Part shown: one piece after another, positions 1-7,485 of the stretch
Layout of the letters: each line of letters begins with the position of its first letter
Numbering within the stretch: the first letter of the stretch is position 1
Source of the DNA: Streptomyces cellostaticus
GTDB taxonomy: Bacteria > Actinomycetota > Actinomycetes > Streptomycetales > Streptomycetaceae
Reading direction: 5' to 3'
Assembly: GCF_023630175.1 (NCBI RefSeq)
Contig: NZ_JALLIN010000030.1
Location: forward strand, 32,797 to 96,796
DNA: 64,000 bases
Position numbers and translations under genes: made by a program
The notes under the pieces: generated by a model
What the model was told of the DNA's origin: nothing
The model's database searches: none
Seen by the model: the letters and a program-made list of their open reading frames with translations, nothing else

Positions 1-51
1 GCGGCCGGCGTGGTCCTGCCGACCACACTGATCCGCCGCGCGTCCGCCTGA
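1..51 (+). CDS. C-terminal end of a LacI-type regulator (partial)
   Basis: Only the last 16 codons are in the window; they read AAGVVLPTTLIRRASA and end at TGA 49-51. A leucine-proline-threonine-x-leucine run followed by an arginine-serine ending is typical of the extreme C-terminus of LacI/GalR-family repressors, where it closes the ligand-binding domain. That similarity is the only evidence for the family. The dispersed repeat element begins on the last base of the stop codon. Confidence 0.4.
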   Translation, partial: AAGVVLPTTLIRRASA

Positions 52-140
52 GGGCCGTCCCGTGGTCCCCGGTGGGCCGGAGCACGGCGTCGGACGCGGT
101 GCGGCGCGGGGTTGAGGCCGTCCTCGTGCCGTTGTGGGGC
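51..140 (+). repeat. Dispersed inverted-repeat element, copy A (left part only)
   Basis: This is about 90 bases closely similar to the left half of the copy at 58380-58543. It starts AGGGCCGTCCCGTGGTCCCC and continues through GGCGTCGGACGCGGTGCG. The right half with the second terminal repeat is missing, so the copy is truncated or has diverged past about base 140. It begins exactly at the stop codon of the upstream gene, as copy B does. Confidence 0.7.
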
Positions 141-200
141 CCCGCCTGCCCCGCGACGCCCGGCACGCCCCCGGCAGGCGGCTCCCAGCTCCCCTCACCG

Positions 201-992
201 TCAGCCGGGTGGCGACGCGCTTGTGATCACCGCGAAGCGTGCCCCGTAGGGGTCGGCGATTCTGGCCATGCGTCCGACGCCCTCCAGCGTGCTCGGTGGC
301 ACGCGCACCGTGCCGCCGAGCCGCCGCGCCTTCTCGGCCACGGCGTCGGTGTCGTCGACCTCGAAGTACGGCAGCCAGTACGGGCCGGCCTCCGCCTCGG
401 CCGGGTCGTCGGCCAGCGGCACCATCCCGCCGAACATCTCGCCCTCGCCGGCCCCGCCGGCATTGACGCAGGTGTACGTGCCGCCGGGAAGGGGCACGCC
501 GGAGGTCTCCAGACCGAGGACCCTGTGGTAAAAGGCGGCGGCCGCCGCGACGTCCGCCGTGTACAACTCGACCCAGCACAGCGCGCCCGGCTCGTTCGCC
601 ATGTCGACTCCTTCCGTCCGCCCGGGCTGCCAGACGCCGAACGGCACCCGCGCCCGGTCGGCGAGGATCGCCATGTGCCCCTCGCCCCTCACGTCGACGG
701 GCCGGAACAGCACCCCGCCGTGCGCCTGTTCGGCCAGTGCGGCGGTGTCCTGCGCGTCCTCGCTCCGGAAGTACACGGTCCAGGCCGGCGGGCCCTGCTC
801 CGGTCCGGTCGGCATGCCGCCGGCCACGGTCCTGCCGTCGAGCTGGAAGAAGCCGTAGCCGCCGGCGTCCGGCCCCGCCGACCGGAACTGCCAGCCGAAG
901 AGACCGCCGTAGAAGGAGAGGGCGCCGTCCAGGTCGGGGGTGCCGACATCGACCCAGTTCGGAGCGCCGTTGACGAAACGGGTGGTGAGCAT
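201..992 (-). CDS. Tandem VOC (glyoxalase/bleomycin-resistance fold) protein, Cfp30B-like
   Basis: The product is 263 residues with two vicinal-oxygen-chelate repeats, roughly residues 10-122 and 137-257. Each begins with a tryptophan-valine-aspartate or tryptophan-valine-glutamate strand (PNWVDVGTPDLDGALSFY; LCWVELYTADVAAAAAFY) and ends in a D-P-x-G or equivalent turn. The layout matches the actinobacterial Cfp30B-like group, whose biochemical role is unsettled; glyoxalase or hydroxylase labels on this group are transfers. I chose the ATG at 992 because GAGGAGGG lies just upstream; the open frame runs on to 1316 without a better start. It is transcribed away from the wbl gene. Confidence 0.85.
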   Translation of the reverse strand: MLTTRFVNGAPNWVDVGTPDLDGALSFYGGLFGWQFRSAGPDAGGYGFFQLDGRTVAGGMPTGPEQGPPAWTVYFRSEDAQDTAALAEQAHGGVLFRPVDVRGEGHMAILADRARVPFGVWQPGRTEGVDMANEPGALCWVELYTADVAAAAAFYHRVLGLETSGVPLPGGTYTCVNAGGAGEGEMFGGMVPLADDPAEAEAGPYWLPYFEVDDTDAVAEKARRLGGTVRVPPSTLEGVGRMARIADPYGARFAVITSASPPG

Positions 993-1310
993 CTTCGCCC
1001 TCCTCGACAGGGGGACCGTGAACCGGGTCCCGTCCTCTGCTCTGCCGAGTCTGGCACCGCCCACCGGCAACCGCCGCCGAGGTGCCGCGGCGTGCCGGGC
1101 CCACGTGCGCGGCCGGCCCTGCCGGGCCCGGGGGATCCACGGGATTCGGCGCCGCCGCCGCGCGCCGCCGTGCACGGGCGTGTCGCACGGCGCATCATCG
1201 GGACGGTCCACGCCTTCCGCGCGTGCCGGCCGCCGTGCCGAGAGCCGGGTCGACGCGGCGTTGATGCGGTGTTGATCGAACGTTTTTCGCCGCACGGCAC
1301 GATCCTGGCC
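993..1310. other. Divergent intergenic region between VOC gene and wbl gene
   Basis: About 318 bases separate the two divergent starts and must hold both promoters. I see no clear sigma-70-like hexamer pair. The only structure is a short inverted repeat near 1010-1030 (GGGACC and GGGTCCC). I see no small gene. Confidence 0.5.
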
Positions 1311-1556
1311 ATGCACATCGACACGATCACCCCGGCCGACACCGCCTGGCAGGCCCAGGCCCTGTGCGCGCAGACCGGGGCCGACTTCTTCTTCCCCGAG
1401 CCCGGCAGCTCGGTCCGCGAGGCGAAGCGCATCTGCGGCATGTGCGAGATGCGCCCGGCCTGCCTCGACTACGCGCTGGCCAACGACGAACGCTTCGGCG
1501 TCTGGGGCGGTCTGTCCGAGAAGGAGCGCCTCGCGATGAGGCGCACCTCGGGCTGA
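1311..1556 (+). CDS. wblJ: WhiB-like iron-sulfur regulator (Wbl family)
   Basis: This 81-residue protein has the four cysteines of the Wbl family at C19, C42, C45 and C51 (C-x22-C-x2-C-x5-C), which bind a 4Fe-4S cluster. The turn GVWGG at 63-67 is followed by a basic tail (KERLAMRR). Wbl proteins bind the principal sigma factor and steer transcription of development, redox or resistance genes. The C-terminal half resembles WhiB itself closely (LANDERFGVWGGLSE). No Shine-Dalgarno sequence precedes the ATG, so the mRNA may be leaderless. The symbol rests on remembered synteny with the S. coelicolor locus next to an ABC-F gene and ssgD; family assignment is firm, the paralogue name less so. Confidence 0.9.
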   Translation: MHIDTITPADTAWQAQALCAQTGADFFFPEPGSSVREAKRICGMCEMRPACLDYALANDERFGVWGGLSEKERLAMRRTSG

Positions 1557-1575
1557 CCGCCCGCGGAGGGAGTCC

Positions 1576-2550
1576 TCAGCCGGCCGCCCGGGCCGCCATC
1601 CGGGCCTTGCGCGCCGCCAGCCGCTCGTCGAACCGGGTGGCCTCGGTGTCCAGGCCGCCCATGAACAGACCCAGCTCCTCCTGGGCCCGCAGGCCCTCCG
1701 GGCCCAGCCCGTCGATCTCCATGACCTTCAGGAAGCGCAGCACGGGCTGCAGCACGTCGTCGTGGTGGATGCGCAGGTTGTAGACCTCGCCGATCGCCAT
1801 CTGCGCCGCCGCCCGCTCGAAGCCGGGGATGCCGTGCCCGGGCATGCGGAAGTCGACGACGACGTCCCGGACCGCCTGCATGGTGAGGTCGGGGGCGAGT
1901 TCGAAGGCGGCCTTCAGCAGGTTGCGGTAGAAGACCATGTGCAGGTTCTCGTCGGTCGCGATACGGGCCAGCATGCGGTCGCAGACCGGGTCACCGGACT
2001 GGTGGCCGGTGTTGCGGTGCGAGATCCGGGTGGCCAGTTCCTGGAAGGCCACGTAAGCGATCGAGTGCAGCATCGAGTGCCGGTTGTCGGACTCGAAGCC
2101 CTCGCTCATGTGGGACATCCGGAACTGCTCCAGCTTGTCCGGGTCCACCGCGCGCGAGGTGAGCAGGTAGTCGCGCATCACGATGCCGTGCCGGCCCTCC
2201 TCGGCCGTCCAGCGGTGCACCCACGTACCCCACGCGCCGTCGCGGCCGAACAGCGAGGCGATCTCGTGGTGGTAGCTCGGGAGGTTGTCCTCGGTCAGCA
2301 GGTTGACGACGAGGGCGATACGGCCGATCTCCGTCACACCGGACTGCTCCTTGCCCCAGGCCTCGCCGTCCTCGAACACGCCGGGGAAGTTGCGGCCGTC
2401 GCTCCAGGGCACGTACTCGTGCGGCATCCAGTCCTTGGCGATCTTCAGATGCCGGTTCAGCTCCTTCTCGACCACTTCCTCCAGCGCGTACAGCAGCCGC
2501 GCGTCGGTCCAGGCGGACGGGCTGCCGAGGTGAGGGGAGGTGATCGTCAC
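1576..2550 (-). CDS. Acyl-ACP desaturase (soluble di-iron, stearoyl-ACP Delta9 type)
   Basis: The 324-residue enzyme would introduce a double bond into a protein-bound fatty acyl chain, using a di-iron centre, O2 and reduced ferredoxin. The ligand set of the FA_desaturase_2 family is visible: E87, E118 with H121 in the EEGRH motif, E171, and E201 with H204 in DENLH. Length is normal for the actinobacterial group. The start is GTG at 2550, with GGAG five bases upstream. A cluster of three palindromes at 2619-2663, about 70 bases upstream, suggests tight repression. It converges on the wbl gene with only 19 bases between stop codons. It probably sets membrane unsaturation. Confidence 0.92.
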   Translation of the reverse strand: MTITSPHLGSPSAWTDARLLYALEEVVEKELNRHLKIAKDWMPHEYVPWSDGRNFPGVFEDGEAWGKEQSGVTEIGRIALVVNLLTEDNLPSYHHEIASLFGRDGAWGTWVHRWTAEEGRHGIVMRDYLLTSRAVDPDKLEQFRMSHMSEGFESDNRHSMLHSIAYVAFQELATRISHRNTGHQSGDPVCDRMLARIATDENLHMVFYRNLLKAAFELAPDLTMQAVRDVVVDFRMPGHGIPGFERAAAQMAIGEVYNLRIHHDDVLQPVLRFLKVMEIDGLGPEGLRAQEELGLFMGGLDTEATRFDERLAARKARMAARAAG

Positions 2551-2618
2551 GGGAACTCCAGGGGGACGCCGAGCAGATGCGGGGGTTGGGGGACGGTCCG
2601 GCGAGCGGTGCCGGGAAA

Positions 2619-2663
2619 CCTACGTGATCGTAGGCTACGAACCCGTAGGTTACGAAGCCGTAG
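2619..2663 (-). promoter_or_regulatory. Three tandem palindromic operator sites upstream of the desaturase
   Basis: Three palindromes follow one another in 15-bp register: CCTACG-tgat-CGTAGG (2619-2634), CTACG-aacc-CGTAG (2634-2647) and TTACG-aagc-CGTAG (2649-2662), then a half site GGTTA. The 5-4-5 geometry is typical of TetR-family operators, as used by fatty-acid regulators of desaturases in other bacteria. A possible minus-strand promoter (TTCGTA, 18-base spacer, TACGAT) lies inside the array, so a bound repressor would block it. The regulator is not adjacent. Confidence 0.65.
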
Positions 2664-2724
2664 GTTAAGGTCTCCGTAAAGATCGCTGATCAGATGCCCT
2701 GGCGCGGGCCCTTCACGGGTGTGC

Positions 2725-2762
2725 CGAACAGCCCCGGGACCCGCAGGTCCCGGGGCTGTTCG
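2725..2762 (-). terminator. Perfect 17-bp hairpin terminator of the DDAH gene
   Basis: CGAACAGCCCCGGGACC at 2725-2741 pairs perfectly with 2746-2762 around a CGCA tetraloop. It lies 18 bases past the DDAH stop codon. There is no U tract, as is usual in Streptomyces. Confidence 0.85.
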
Positions 2763-2780
2763 AGGCAGGGCGTCACTCCG

Positions 2781-3557
2781 TCAGGCGTACAGCTCCCGGA
2801 GCCGGACCGAGAGACACGTCACACACCCCTCGAGCTTCTCGAACTCCGATATGTCCACCGTGACCACCTCGTGGCCGAGATCGGTCAGCAGCTCCGCCGT
2901 CTTCGGGGCGCTCGCCGCCATGAGCAGCTTGTGGCCGCCCAGCAGCACCACGTGCGCACCGGACTCCTCCGGCACGGACAGGAACCCCGGGAACAGCGAC
3001 GGCCGGTCCACCATCGGGATGTGCCCGATCACCGTCCCGTCCGGCAGCGCGGTGACGGCCGACTTCAGGTGCAGCACCTTGCTGACCGGCACGGCCACCA
3101 CCCGTGCGCCCAGGGGCTCGAACGCGGCCCGGAGCTGCTGCACCCCGGCCGCGTTGGTGCGTCCGCCCCGGCCGACGTAGACGGTGTCGCCCACCTTGAG
3201 GACGTCGCCGCCGTCCAGCGTGCCCGGCTCCCAGATCCAGTTCACCGAGCAGCCGAGCCGGGCCACGGCCTCCTCGACGCCCGCGGTCTCCGCGCGCCGG
3301 GACTCCGCGCCGGGCCGGGTGATCAGCGCCACGTTCCGGTACATGACCACGGTGTCCTCGACGAACACCGAGTCGGGGCAGTCGTCGGCGGGGTCGACCT
3401 CGATCGTCTCCCAGCCGTGCGCGCCGAGCGCCTCGACGTAGGCGTCCCACTGCTCGGCCGCGAGGTCCACGTCGGCCTTCTCCCGCTCGATGTGCGTCAC
3501 CAGCCCCTCGGCGAGCAGCGGGCCGGGGCGGCGGACGAGGGCCTTCTTGCTGGGCAC
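2781..3557 (-). CDS. ddaH: N(G),N(G)-dimethylarginine dimethylaminohydrolase
   Basis: DDAH hydrolyses methylated arginines to citrulline and methylamines in the cytoplasm. The 258-residue length fits the family. The guanidino-modifying fold shows its markers: PDSVFVEDT at 61-69 (acidic substrate residues), LDGGDVL at 114-120, the catalytic histidine H163 in VLHLKSA, and the catalytic cysteine near the C-terminus in GCVTCLSV (C248, with C245 nearby). Start GTG 3557 has GGAAAGG upstream. The gene stands alone with its own terminator. An arginine-deiminase assignment is less likely given the short length. Confidence 0.9.
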   Translation of the reverse strand: MPSKKALVRRPGPLLAEGLVTHIEREKADVDLAAEQWDAYVEALGAHGWETIEVDPADDCPDSVFVEDTVVMYRNVALITRPGAESRRAETAGVEEAVARLGCSVNWIWEPGTLDGGDVLKVGDTVYVGRGGRTNAAGVQQLRAAFEPLGARVVAVPVSKVLHLKSAVTALPDGTVIGHIPMVDRPSLFPGFLSVPEESGAHVVLLGGHKLLMAASAPKTAELLTDLGHEVVTVDISEFEKLEGCVTCLSVRLRELYA

Positions 3558-3650
3558 GAGGGGCCTTTCCTGATCGGCGGTGCGGTCCGGCGCCCGGGGT
3601 ACGGGGGCCGGACCGCCATCATGCAGCGCGGCATGGCCAGGACAAAACCC

Positions 3651-5330
3651 TCATCCTGCCGCGTTAGCAGGCTGTTCCCCTCCTGAGACCTCGGGCGGTA
3701 CCGGCCGGCCCGGGTTCGCGAGCTCCTCGGGCGTGGTCTCCCTCAGCTTCCCTCCCTCCATCAGCAGCCAGCGGGTGATGCCGATCGACTCCAGGAACGG
3801 CAGGTCGTGGCTGGCGACGAGCAGTGCGCCCTGGTACGACTCCAGGGCCGAGGTCAGCTGCCGGACGCTCGCCATGTCGAGGTTGTTGGTCGGCTCGTCC
3901 AGCAGAAGGAGCTGGGGCGCCGGTTCGGCGAGCATCAGCGCGGCCAGGGCCGCCCGGAACCGCTCGCCGCCGGACAGCGTGCCCGCCTTCTGGTCGGCCC
4001 GTGCGCCACGGAACAGGAAGCGGGCCAGGCGCGCCCGGACCCGGTTGTTGGTGGCGCCCGGCGCGAACCGGGCCACGTTCTCGGCGACGGTCGCCTCGTC
4101 GTCGAGAACGTCCAGGCGCTGCGGCAGGAACCGCAGCGGGACGTGCGTCAGCGCCTCGCCGGCCACCGCCGGCAGCTCCCCGGTGATGGTCCGCAGCAGC
4201 GTCGTCTTGCCGGCGCCGTTGCGTCCCACGAGCGCGATCCGCTCCGGCCCGCGCAGATCGAGGATGCCCTCGACACGGGACCCGTAGGCCGTCTCCAGGT
4301 TCTCCAGGGTGAGCACCTGGCGGCCGGGCGGCACGGCGGTGAAGGGCAGTTCGACGCGGATCTCGTCGTCGTCCCGCACCGCCTCGACCGCTTCGTCCAG
4401 CCGGTCCCTGGCCTCGGCGAGCCGTTCCTCGTGCATGATGCGGTGTTTGCCCGCGGACTCCTGCGCGGCGCGTCTGCGCGCGCCCATGACGATCTTCGGT
4501 TCCCGCTTGGTCTCGAACATCTTCTGCCCGTACCGCTTGCGCCGGGCCAGTTTGACCTGGGCGTCGGCCAGTTCGCGCTTCTGCTTGCGCACGTCCGACT
4601 CGGCGACCCGCACCATCCGCTCGGCAGCCTCCTGTTCGACCGCGAGGGCCTCCTCGTACGCCGAGAAGTTGCCGCCGTACCGGACGATCTCGCCGGAGCG
4701 CAGATCGGCGATCTGGTCGACCAGGTCGAGCAGTTCGCGGTCGTGGCTGACGACCACCAGCACACCGGGCCAGGCGGTGACGGCCGCGTACAGCCGGCGG
4801 CGCGCGTACAGGTCCAGGTTGTTGGTGGGCTCGTCGAGCAGCAGGACGTCCGGGCGGCGCAGCAGCAGCGCGGCCAGCCGCAGCAGTACGGACTCGCCGC
4901 CGGACACCTCGCCGACGCTACGGTCCAGGCCGATGCCGCCGAGGCCCAGCTCGCCCAGGGTGACCAGGGCGCGCTCCTCGACGTCCCAGTCGTCGCCGAC
5001 CGCCTCGAAGTGCTCCTCGGCGGCGTCGCCCGCCTCGATGGCGTGCAGGGCGCCTCGCTGAGCGGCGATGCCCAGGACCTCGTCGACCCGGAGCGTGGTG
5101 TCGAGCGTGACGTTCTGCGGCAGATGGCCGATCTCACCGGTCACCTTGACGGTGCCGTCGGCCGGGAGCAGTTCACCGGCGAGCAGTCTCAACAGGGTCG
5201 ACTTCCCGGAACCGTTGACGCCGACGAGACCCGTCCGGCCGGGGCCGAAGGCGACGTCGAGGCCGTCGAAGACGGAGGTGCCGTCGGGCCAGGCGAAGGA
5301 CAGGGACGTGCAGGTGAGGGACATTGACAT
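3651..5330 (-). CDS. ABC-F family ribosome-associated ATPase (probable antibiotic resistance type)
   Basis: The 559-residue protein has two ABC ATPase domains and no membrane segment. Domain 1 has Walker A GVNGSGKST at 37-45, signature SGGES at 143-147 and Walker B LLLDEPTNNLD near 163-173. A charged linker (about 225-325, rich in R, K and E) follows, then domain 2 with Walker A VGRNGAGKTT near 368-377, signature LSGGERFR and a second LLLLDEPTNNLD. Such proteins enter the ribosomal E site and either protect it from antibiotics or aid translation. The start is ATG 5330 with GAGG upstream; a second ATG lies two codons in. The long structured leader with a three-codon ORF points to drug-induced expression, so resistance is more likely than housekeeping. 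Confidence 0.92.
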   Translation of the reverse strand: MSMSLTCTSLSFAWPDGTSVFDGLDVAFGPGRTGLVGVNGSGKSTLLRLLAGELLPADGTVKVTGEIGHLPQNVTLDTTLRVDEVLGIAAQRGALHAIEAGDAAEEHFEAVGDDWDVEERALVTLGELGLGGIGLDRSVGEVSGGESVLLRLAALLLRRPDVLLLDEPTNNLDLYARRRLYAAVTAWPGVLVVVSHDRELLDLVDQIADLRSGEIVRYGGNFSAYEEALAVEQEAAERMVRVAESDVRKQKRELADAQVKLARRKRYGQKMFETKREPKIVMGARRRAAQESAGKHRIMHEERLAEARDRLDEAVEAVRDDDEIRVELPFTAVPPGRQVLTLENLETAYGSRVEGILDLRGPERIALVGRNGAGKTTLLRTITGELPAVAGEALTHVPLRFLPQRLDVLDDEATVAENVARFAPGATNNRVRARLARFLFRGARADQKAGTLSGGERFRAALAALMLAEPAPQLLLLDEPTNNLDMASVRQLTSALESYQGALLVASHDLPFLESIGITRWLLMEGGKLRETTPEELANPGRPVPPEVSGGEQPANAAG

Positions 5331-5556
5331 AAGGGCCTCGCGATTGCCGGGTGCGGTCTGTGCGGACGCGTGTCGAGACACCGCGAGGCGGAAACCGAAG
5401 GCCTGGGCGGCAGGGAGCCCATGGAGAAGGGCCTGTGCCGGAGGACGGAGGGTCGGGCGCCGAGGTCGTACAACCACGCACACCTCAGCGGTGTGAGCGC
5501 GGTGTCTCAGGACCTCAGACGAGCAACGTCCTTCTCCAATCGGCGGCAACAGGACC
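5331..5556 (-). promoter_or_regulatory. Structured leader RNA of the ABC-F gene, probable ribosome-mediated attenuator
   Basis: About 225 nt lie between the predicted start of transcription and the ABC-F start codon. Two long-range pairings are perfect. GGAGAAGG at 5530-5537 (minus strand, the Shine-Dalgarno of the MLV leader ORF) complements 5423-5430. GAGACACCGCG at 5498-5508 complements 5375-5385, which lies just before the ABC-F ribosome binding site. A local hairpin (CACACC-GCTGA-GGTGTG) lies near 5480-5496. A ribosome stalled on the leader ORF would cover the first arms and change folding downstream, as in known macrolide/lincosamide attenuators. Confidence 0.65.
5515..5526 (-). CDS. 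Three-codon leader peptide ORF (fMet-Leu-Val)
   Basis: TTG CTC GTC TGA is preceded by the strong Shine-Dalgarno GGAGAAGG at 5530-5537, and the spacing is suitable. It begins about 30 nt after the predicted transcription start. Its role would be to position a ribosome that stalls in the presence of a peptidyl-transferase or exit-tunnel drug. Translation is inferred only from the ribosome binding site and position. Confidence 0.5.
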   Translation of the reverse strand: MLV

Positions 5557-5562
5557 GCGTAC

Positions 5563-5591
5563 AACGTACGAGGGGGGTGAAACGCTGTCAA
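5563..5591 (-). promoter_or_regulatory. Sigma-70 (HrdB)-like promoter of the ABC-F leader
   Basis: On the minus strand TTGACA (5591-5586) is followed, after exactly 17 bases, by TACGTT (5568-5563). The -35 box is perfect and the -10 box keeps TA and the final T. Confidence 0.75.
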
Positions 5592-5685
5592 CGGAATTGG
5601 CCGCCGACAGGCGCGCAGCGGTGCACCGGCACCCGCTCACGAGTCCGCCCGGGCCGCCCGCACCCCGGTCCCCGCGCCTGCGACC

Positions 5686-6102
5686 TCAGCAGGCGTCCCG
5701 CATCAGGACGGCAAGGTCGTGGTCGAGGTCGAACTGGAGGTGTTCCAGGCCGACCGGCACGAGGCCGGCCGTCGCCTCCAGGAACCGGCGTATCTCGCCC
5801 GAGCGCACGTGCACGACCGCCGTGCCCTCGGGGGCGTGGAACTCCAGCACGGTGCGGTCGTAGCCGTACGGCCGGACGCGGACGTCCCCGTGGCCCTCCG
5901 GACCCTCGAGGCCCGCCGCGAGGAGTTCACGGGAGAAGGTCCAGCAGACGTCGACGCCCTCCAGGGTGGCCGGCGCGGGGAAGGCCATCCGGACGGCGAA
6001 CGGATCGCGCCGGTCGTAGCACAGCGTGGCGGGGATGCTCAGCATGCGTGGTGCGGCGGCGACGAGGCGTGCCTCTACGGGCTGCTCGATCATGGTGGAC
6101 AA
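5686..6102 (-). CDS. ssgD: SsgA-like sporulation/cell-division protein (SALP family), SsgD-like
   Basis: The 138-residue protein has the SALP domain across most of its length: IPATLCYDRRDPFAVRMAF, then CWTFSRELLAAGL, GDVRVRPYGYD and a C-terminal LEHLQFDLDHDLA. SALPs occur only in sporulating actinomycetes and steer septum placement, peptidoglycan or spore-wall assembly. The TTG at 6102 (protein MSTMIEQPVEARLV) has GGGAG seven bases upstream; an ATG three codons later at 6093 has none and is the alternative start. The SsgD label comes from remembered synteny with S. coelicolor. It lies upstream of the ABC-F promoter in the same direction but is probably not co-transcribed. Confidence 0.85.
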   Translation of the reverse strand: MSTMIEQPVEARLVAAAPRMLSIPATLCYDRRDPFAVRMAFPAPATLEGVDVCWTFSRELLAAGLEGPEGHGDVRVRPYGYDRTVLEFHAPEGTAVVHVRSGEIRRFLEATAGLVPVGLEHLQFDLDHDLAVLMRDAC

Positions 6103-6277
6103 CGCCTTGCTCCCTTGTGACGGCTGGACGTGCTGCAGGTGTGGAACCCGGTACTGGAGGAGACGTCGGATCCGGCCAGTCCGTGCACACGAGACACGAG
6201 TGACCTCGGTCACCGCCTTCATGCTTCGGGACCGGTGAGGCGGGTGGGGCGGCCCGCCAGGACGCCGCCGGGCCCTC

Positions 6278-6306
6278 TGGACGGTGCCGGGGCGGTCCGC
6301 TAACTT
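6278..6306 (+). promoter_or_regulatory. Promoter of the secreted beta-propeller gene, near-leaderless
   Basis: TGGACG at 6278-6283, a 17-base spacer, then TAACTT at 6301-6306. The ATG at 6315 comes only eight bases after the -10 box and has no Shine-Dalgarno, so the mRNA would be leaderless or nearly so. Confidence 0.55.
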
Positions 6307-6314
6307 CGCCCGCC

Positions 6315-7421
6315 ATGAGGCGCTCGGGGAGCACACGACGCGGGGGACGGACACATCGGCTGCCGGCGGCGGGGCTGGCCTGCGTGGCGGTACTGGCCGC
6401 GCCGGCGGCACCGGCCGCCGCCGGGGCCGCGGCCCCGGCGGCGGCCGGTGCGCACTGGGCGGAGAAGGACAGCGGCACCCCGCAGGTCCGCTTCCGGGGC
6501 CTGGCGGCCGTCGACCGCCGGACCGCCTGGCTGGCCGGTACCGGCGGCACCGTACTGCGCACCACCGACGGCGGGACGAGCTGGCGGAACGTCTCCCCGC
6601 CCGGCGCCGCCGGCCTGCAGTTCCGGGACGTCGAGGCGTTCGACGGGCGGCGCGCGGTGGTGCTGGCGATCGGCGAGGGCGAGGCCTCCCGGATCTACCG
6701 CACCGAGGACGGGGGCAGCACATGGGCGGAGTCGTTCCGCAACACCGACCCGAGGGCCTTCTACGACTGCCTCACCTTCTTCGACCGCCGCCGCGGCCTC
6801 GCCATGAGCGACCCGGTGGACGGCCGGTTCCGCATCCTGTCCACGGGCGACGGCGGTCGCTCCTGGCGCGTGCTGCCCTCGGCGGGCATGCCGCCCGCCC
6901 TGGACGGCGAGGCCGGCTTCGCCGCGAGCGGCCAGTGCCTGGTCACCGCAGGACCGAAGGACGTCTGGCTGGCCACCGGCGGTGCCGCCCGCGCGCGCGT
7001 GCTGCACTCCGCCGACCGCGGGCTGACCTGGACGGCCGCCGACACGCCGGTGCCGGCGGGTGATCCCGCCAAGGGCGTCTTCGCGCTCGCCTTCCGCGAC
7101 CGCGCCCACGGCCTCGCCGTCGGCGGTGACTACCGCCCCGACCAGTCCTCGCCGCGGGCCGCCGCGGTGACCGCCGACGGCGGCCGCACCTGGCGCCCCG
7201 CCGCCACCGCGCCGCCCGCGTACCGCTCGGGCGCCGCCTGGCTCCCGCACAGCCGTACCACCGCGCTGGCCGTCGGACCGACCGGCACGGACGTGACCAC
7301 GGACGGGGGTCGTAGTTGGCGCACCGTCGGCACCGGTTCGTACGACACCGTGGCCTGCGCCCCCGACCTGAGCTGCTGGGCGGCCGGCGAGAAGGGGCGG
7401 GTGGCCCGGCTGGAACGCTGA
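6315..7421 (+). CDS. Secreted beta-propeller protein with BNR/Ycf48-like repeats
   Basis: The 368-residue product begins with a signal peptide: basic RRSGSTRRGGRTHR, a hydrophobic stretch to about residue 35, and Ala-x-Ala cleavage options near 35-46. The mature part carries repeated Asp-box motifs (TTDGGTSWR, TEDGGSTWA, TGDGGRSWR, ADRGLTWT, TADGGRTWR, TTDGGRSWR), giving about six blades of a sialidase/Ycf48-like propeller. Photosystem assembly or glycosidase names given to this family do not apply here; no sialidase catalytic set is evident. Function is unknown, probably extracellular binding. It is divergent from the SsgD-like gene. Confidence 0.85.
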   Translation: MRRSGSTRRGGRTHRLPAAGLACVAVLAAPAAPAAAGAAAPAAAGAHWAEKDSGTPQVRFRGLAAVDRRTAWLAGTGGTVLRTTDGGTSWRNVSPPGAAGLQFRDVEAFDGRRAVVLAIGEGEASRIYRTEDGGSTWAESFRNTDPRAFYDCLTFFDRRRGLAMSDPVDGRFRILSTGDGGRSWRVLPSAGMPPALDGEAGFAASGQCLVTAGPKDVWLATGGAARARVLHSADRGLTWTAADTPVPAGDPAKGVFALAFRDRAHGLAVGGDYRPDQSSPRAAAVTADGGRTWRPAATAPPAYRSGAAWLPHSRTTALAVGPTGTDVTTDGGRSWRTVGTGSYDTVACAPDLSCWAAGEKGRVARLER

Positions 7422-7485
7422 CGTGGCCGGGCCCGACCCGGGTACTCGTACCCCGTCCCACCACGCACGGCAGGAGGGAGCGATC

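Noticed and set aside
2619..2663. Short repeated units as a possible CRISPR array
   Set aside because: Units are only 15 bp with no spacers and each is a palindrome; they fit tandem operators.
3558..3650. Small ORF between ddaH and the ABC-F gene
   Set aside because: No ribosome binding site or coding bias; the stretch is simply the ddaH promoter and the ABC-F 3' end.
6200..6213. GTGACC-tc-GGTCAC palindrome as a BldD site
   Set aside because: The spacing does not fit the BldD consensus as I know it; a single short palindrome is expected by chance at this length.
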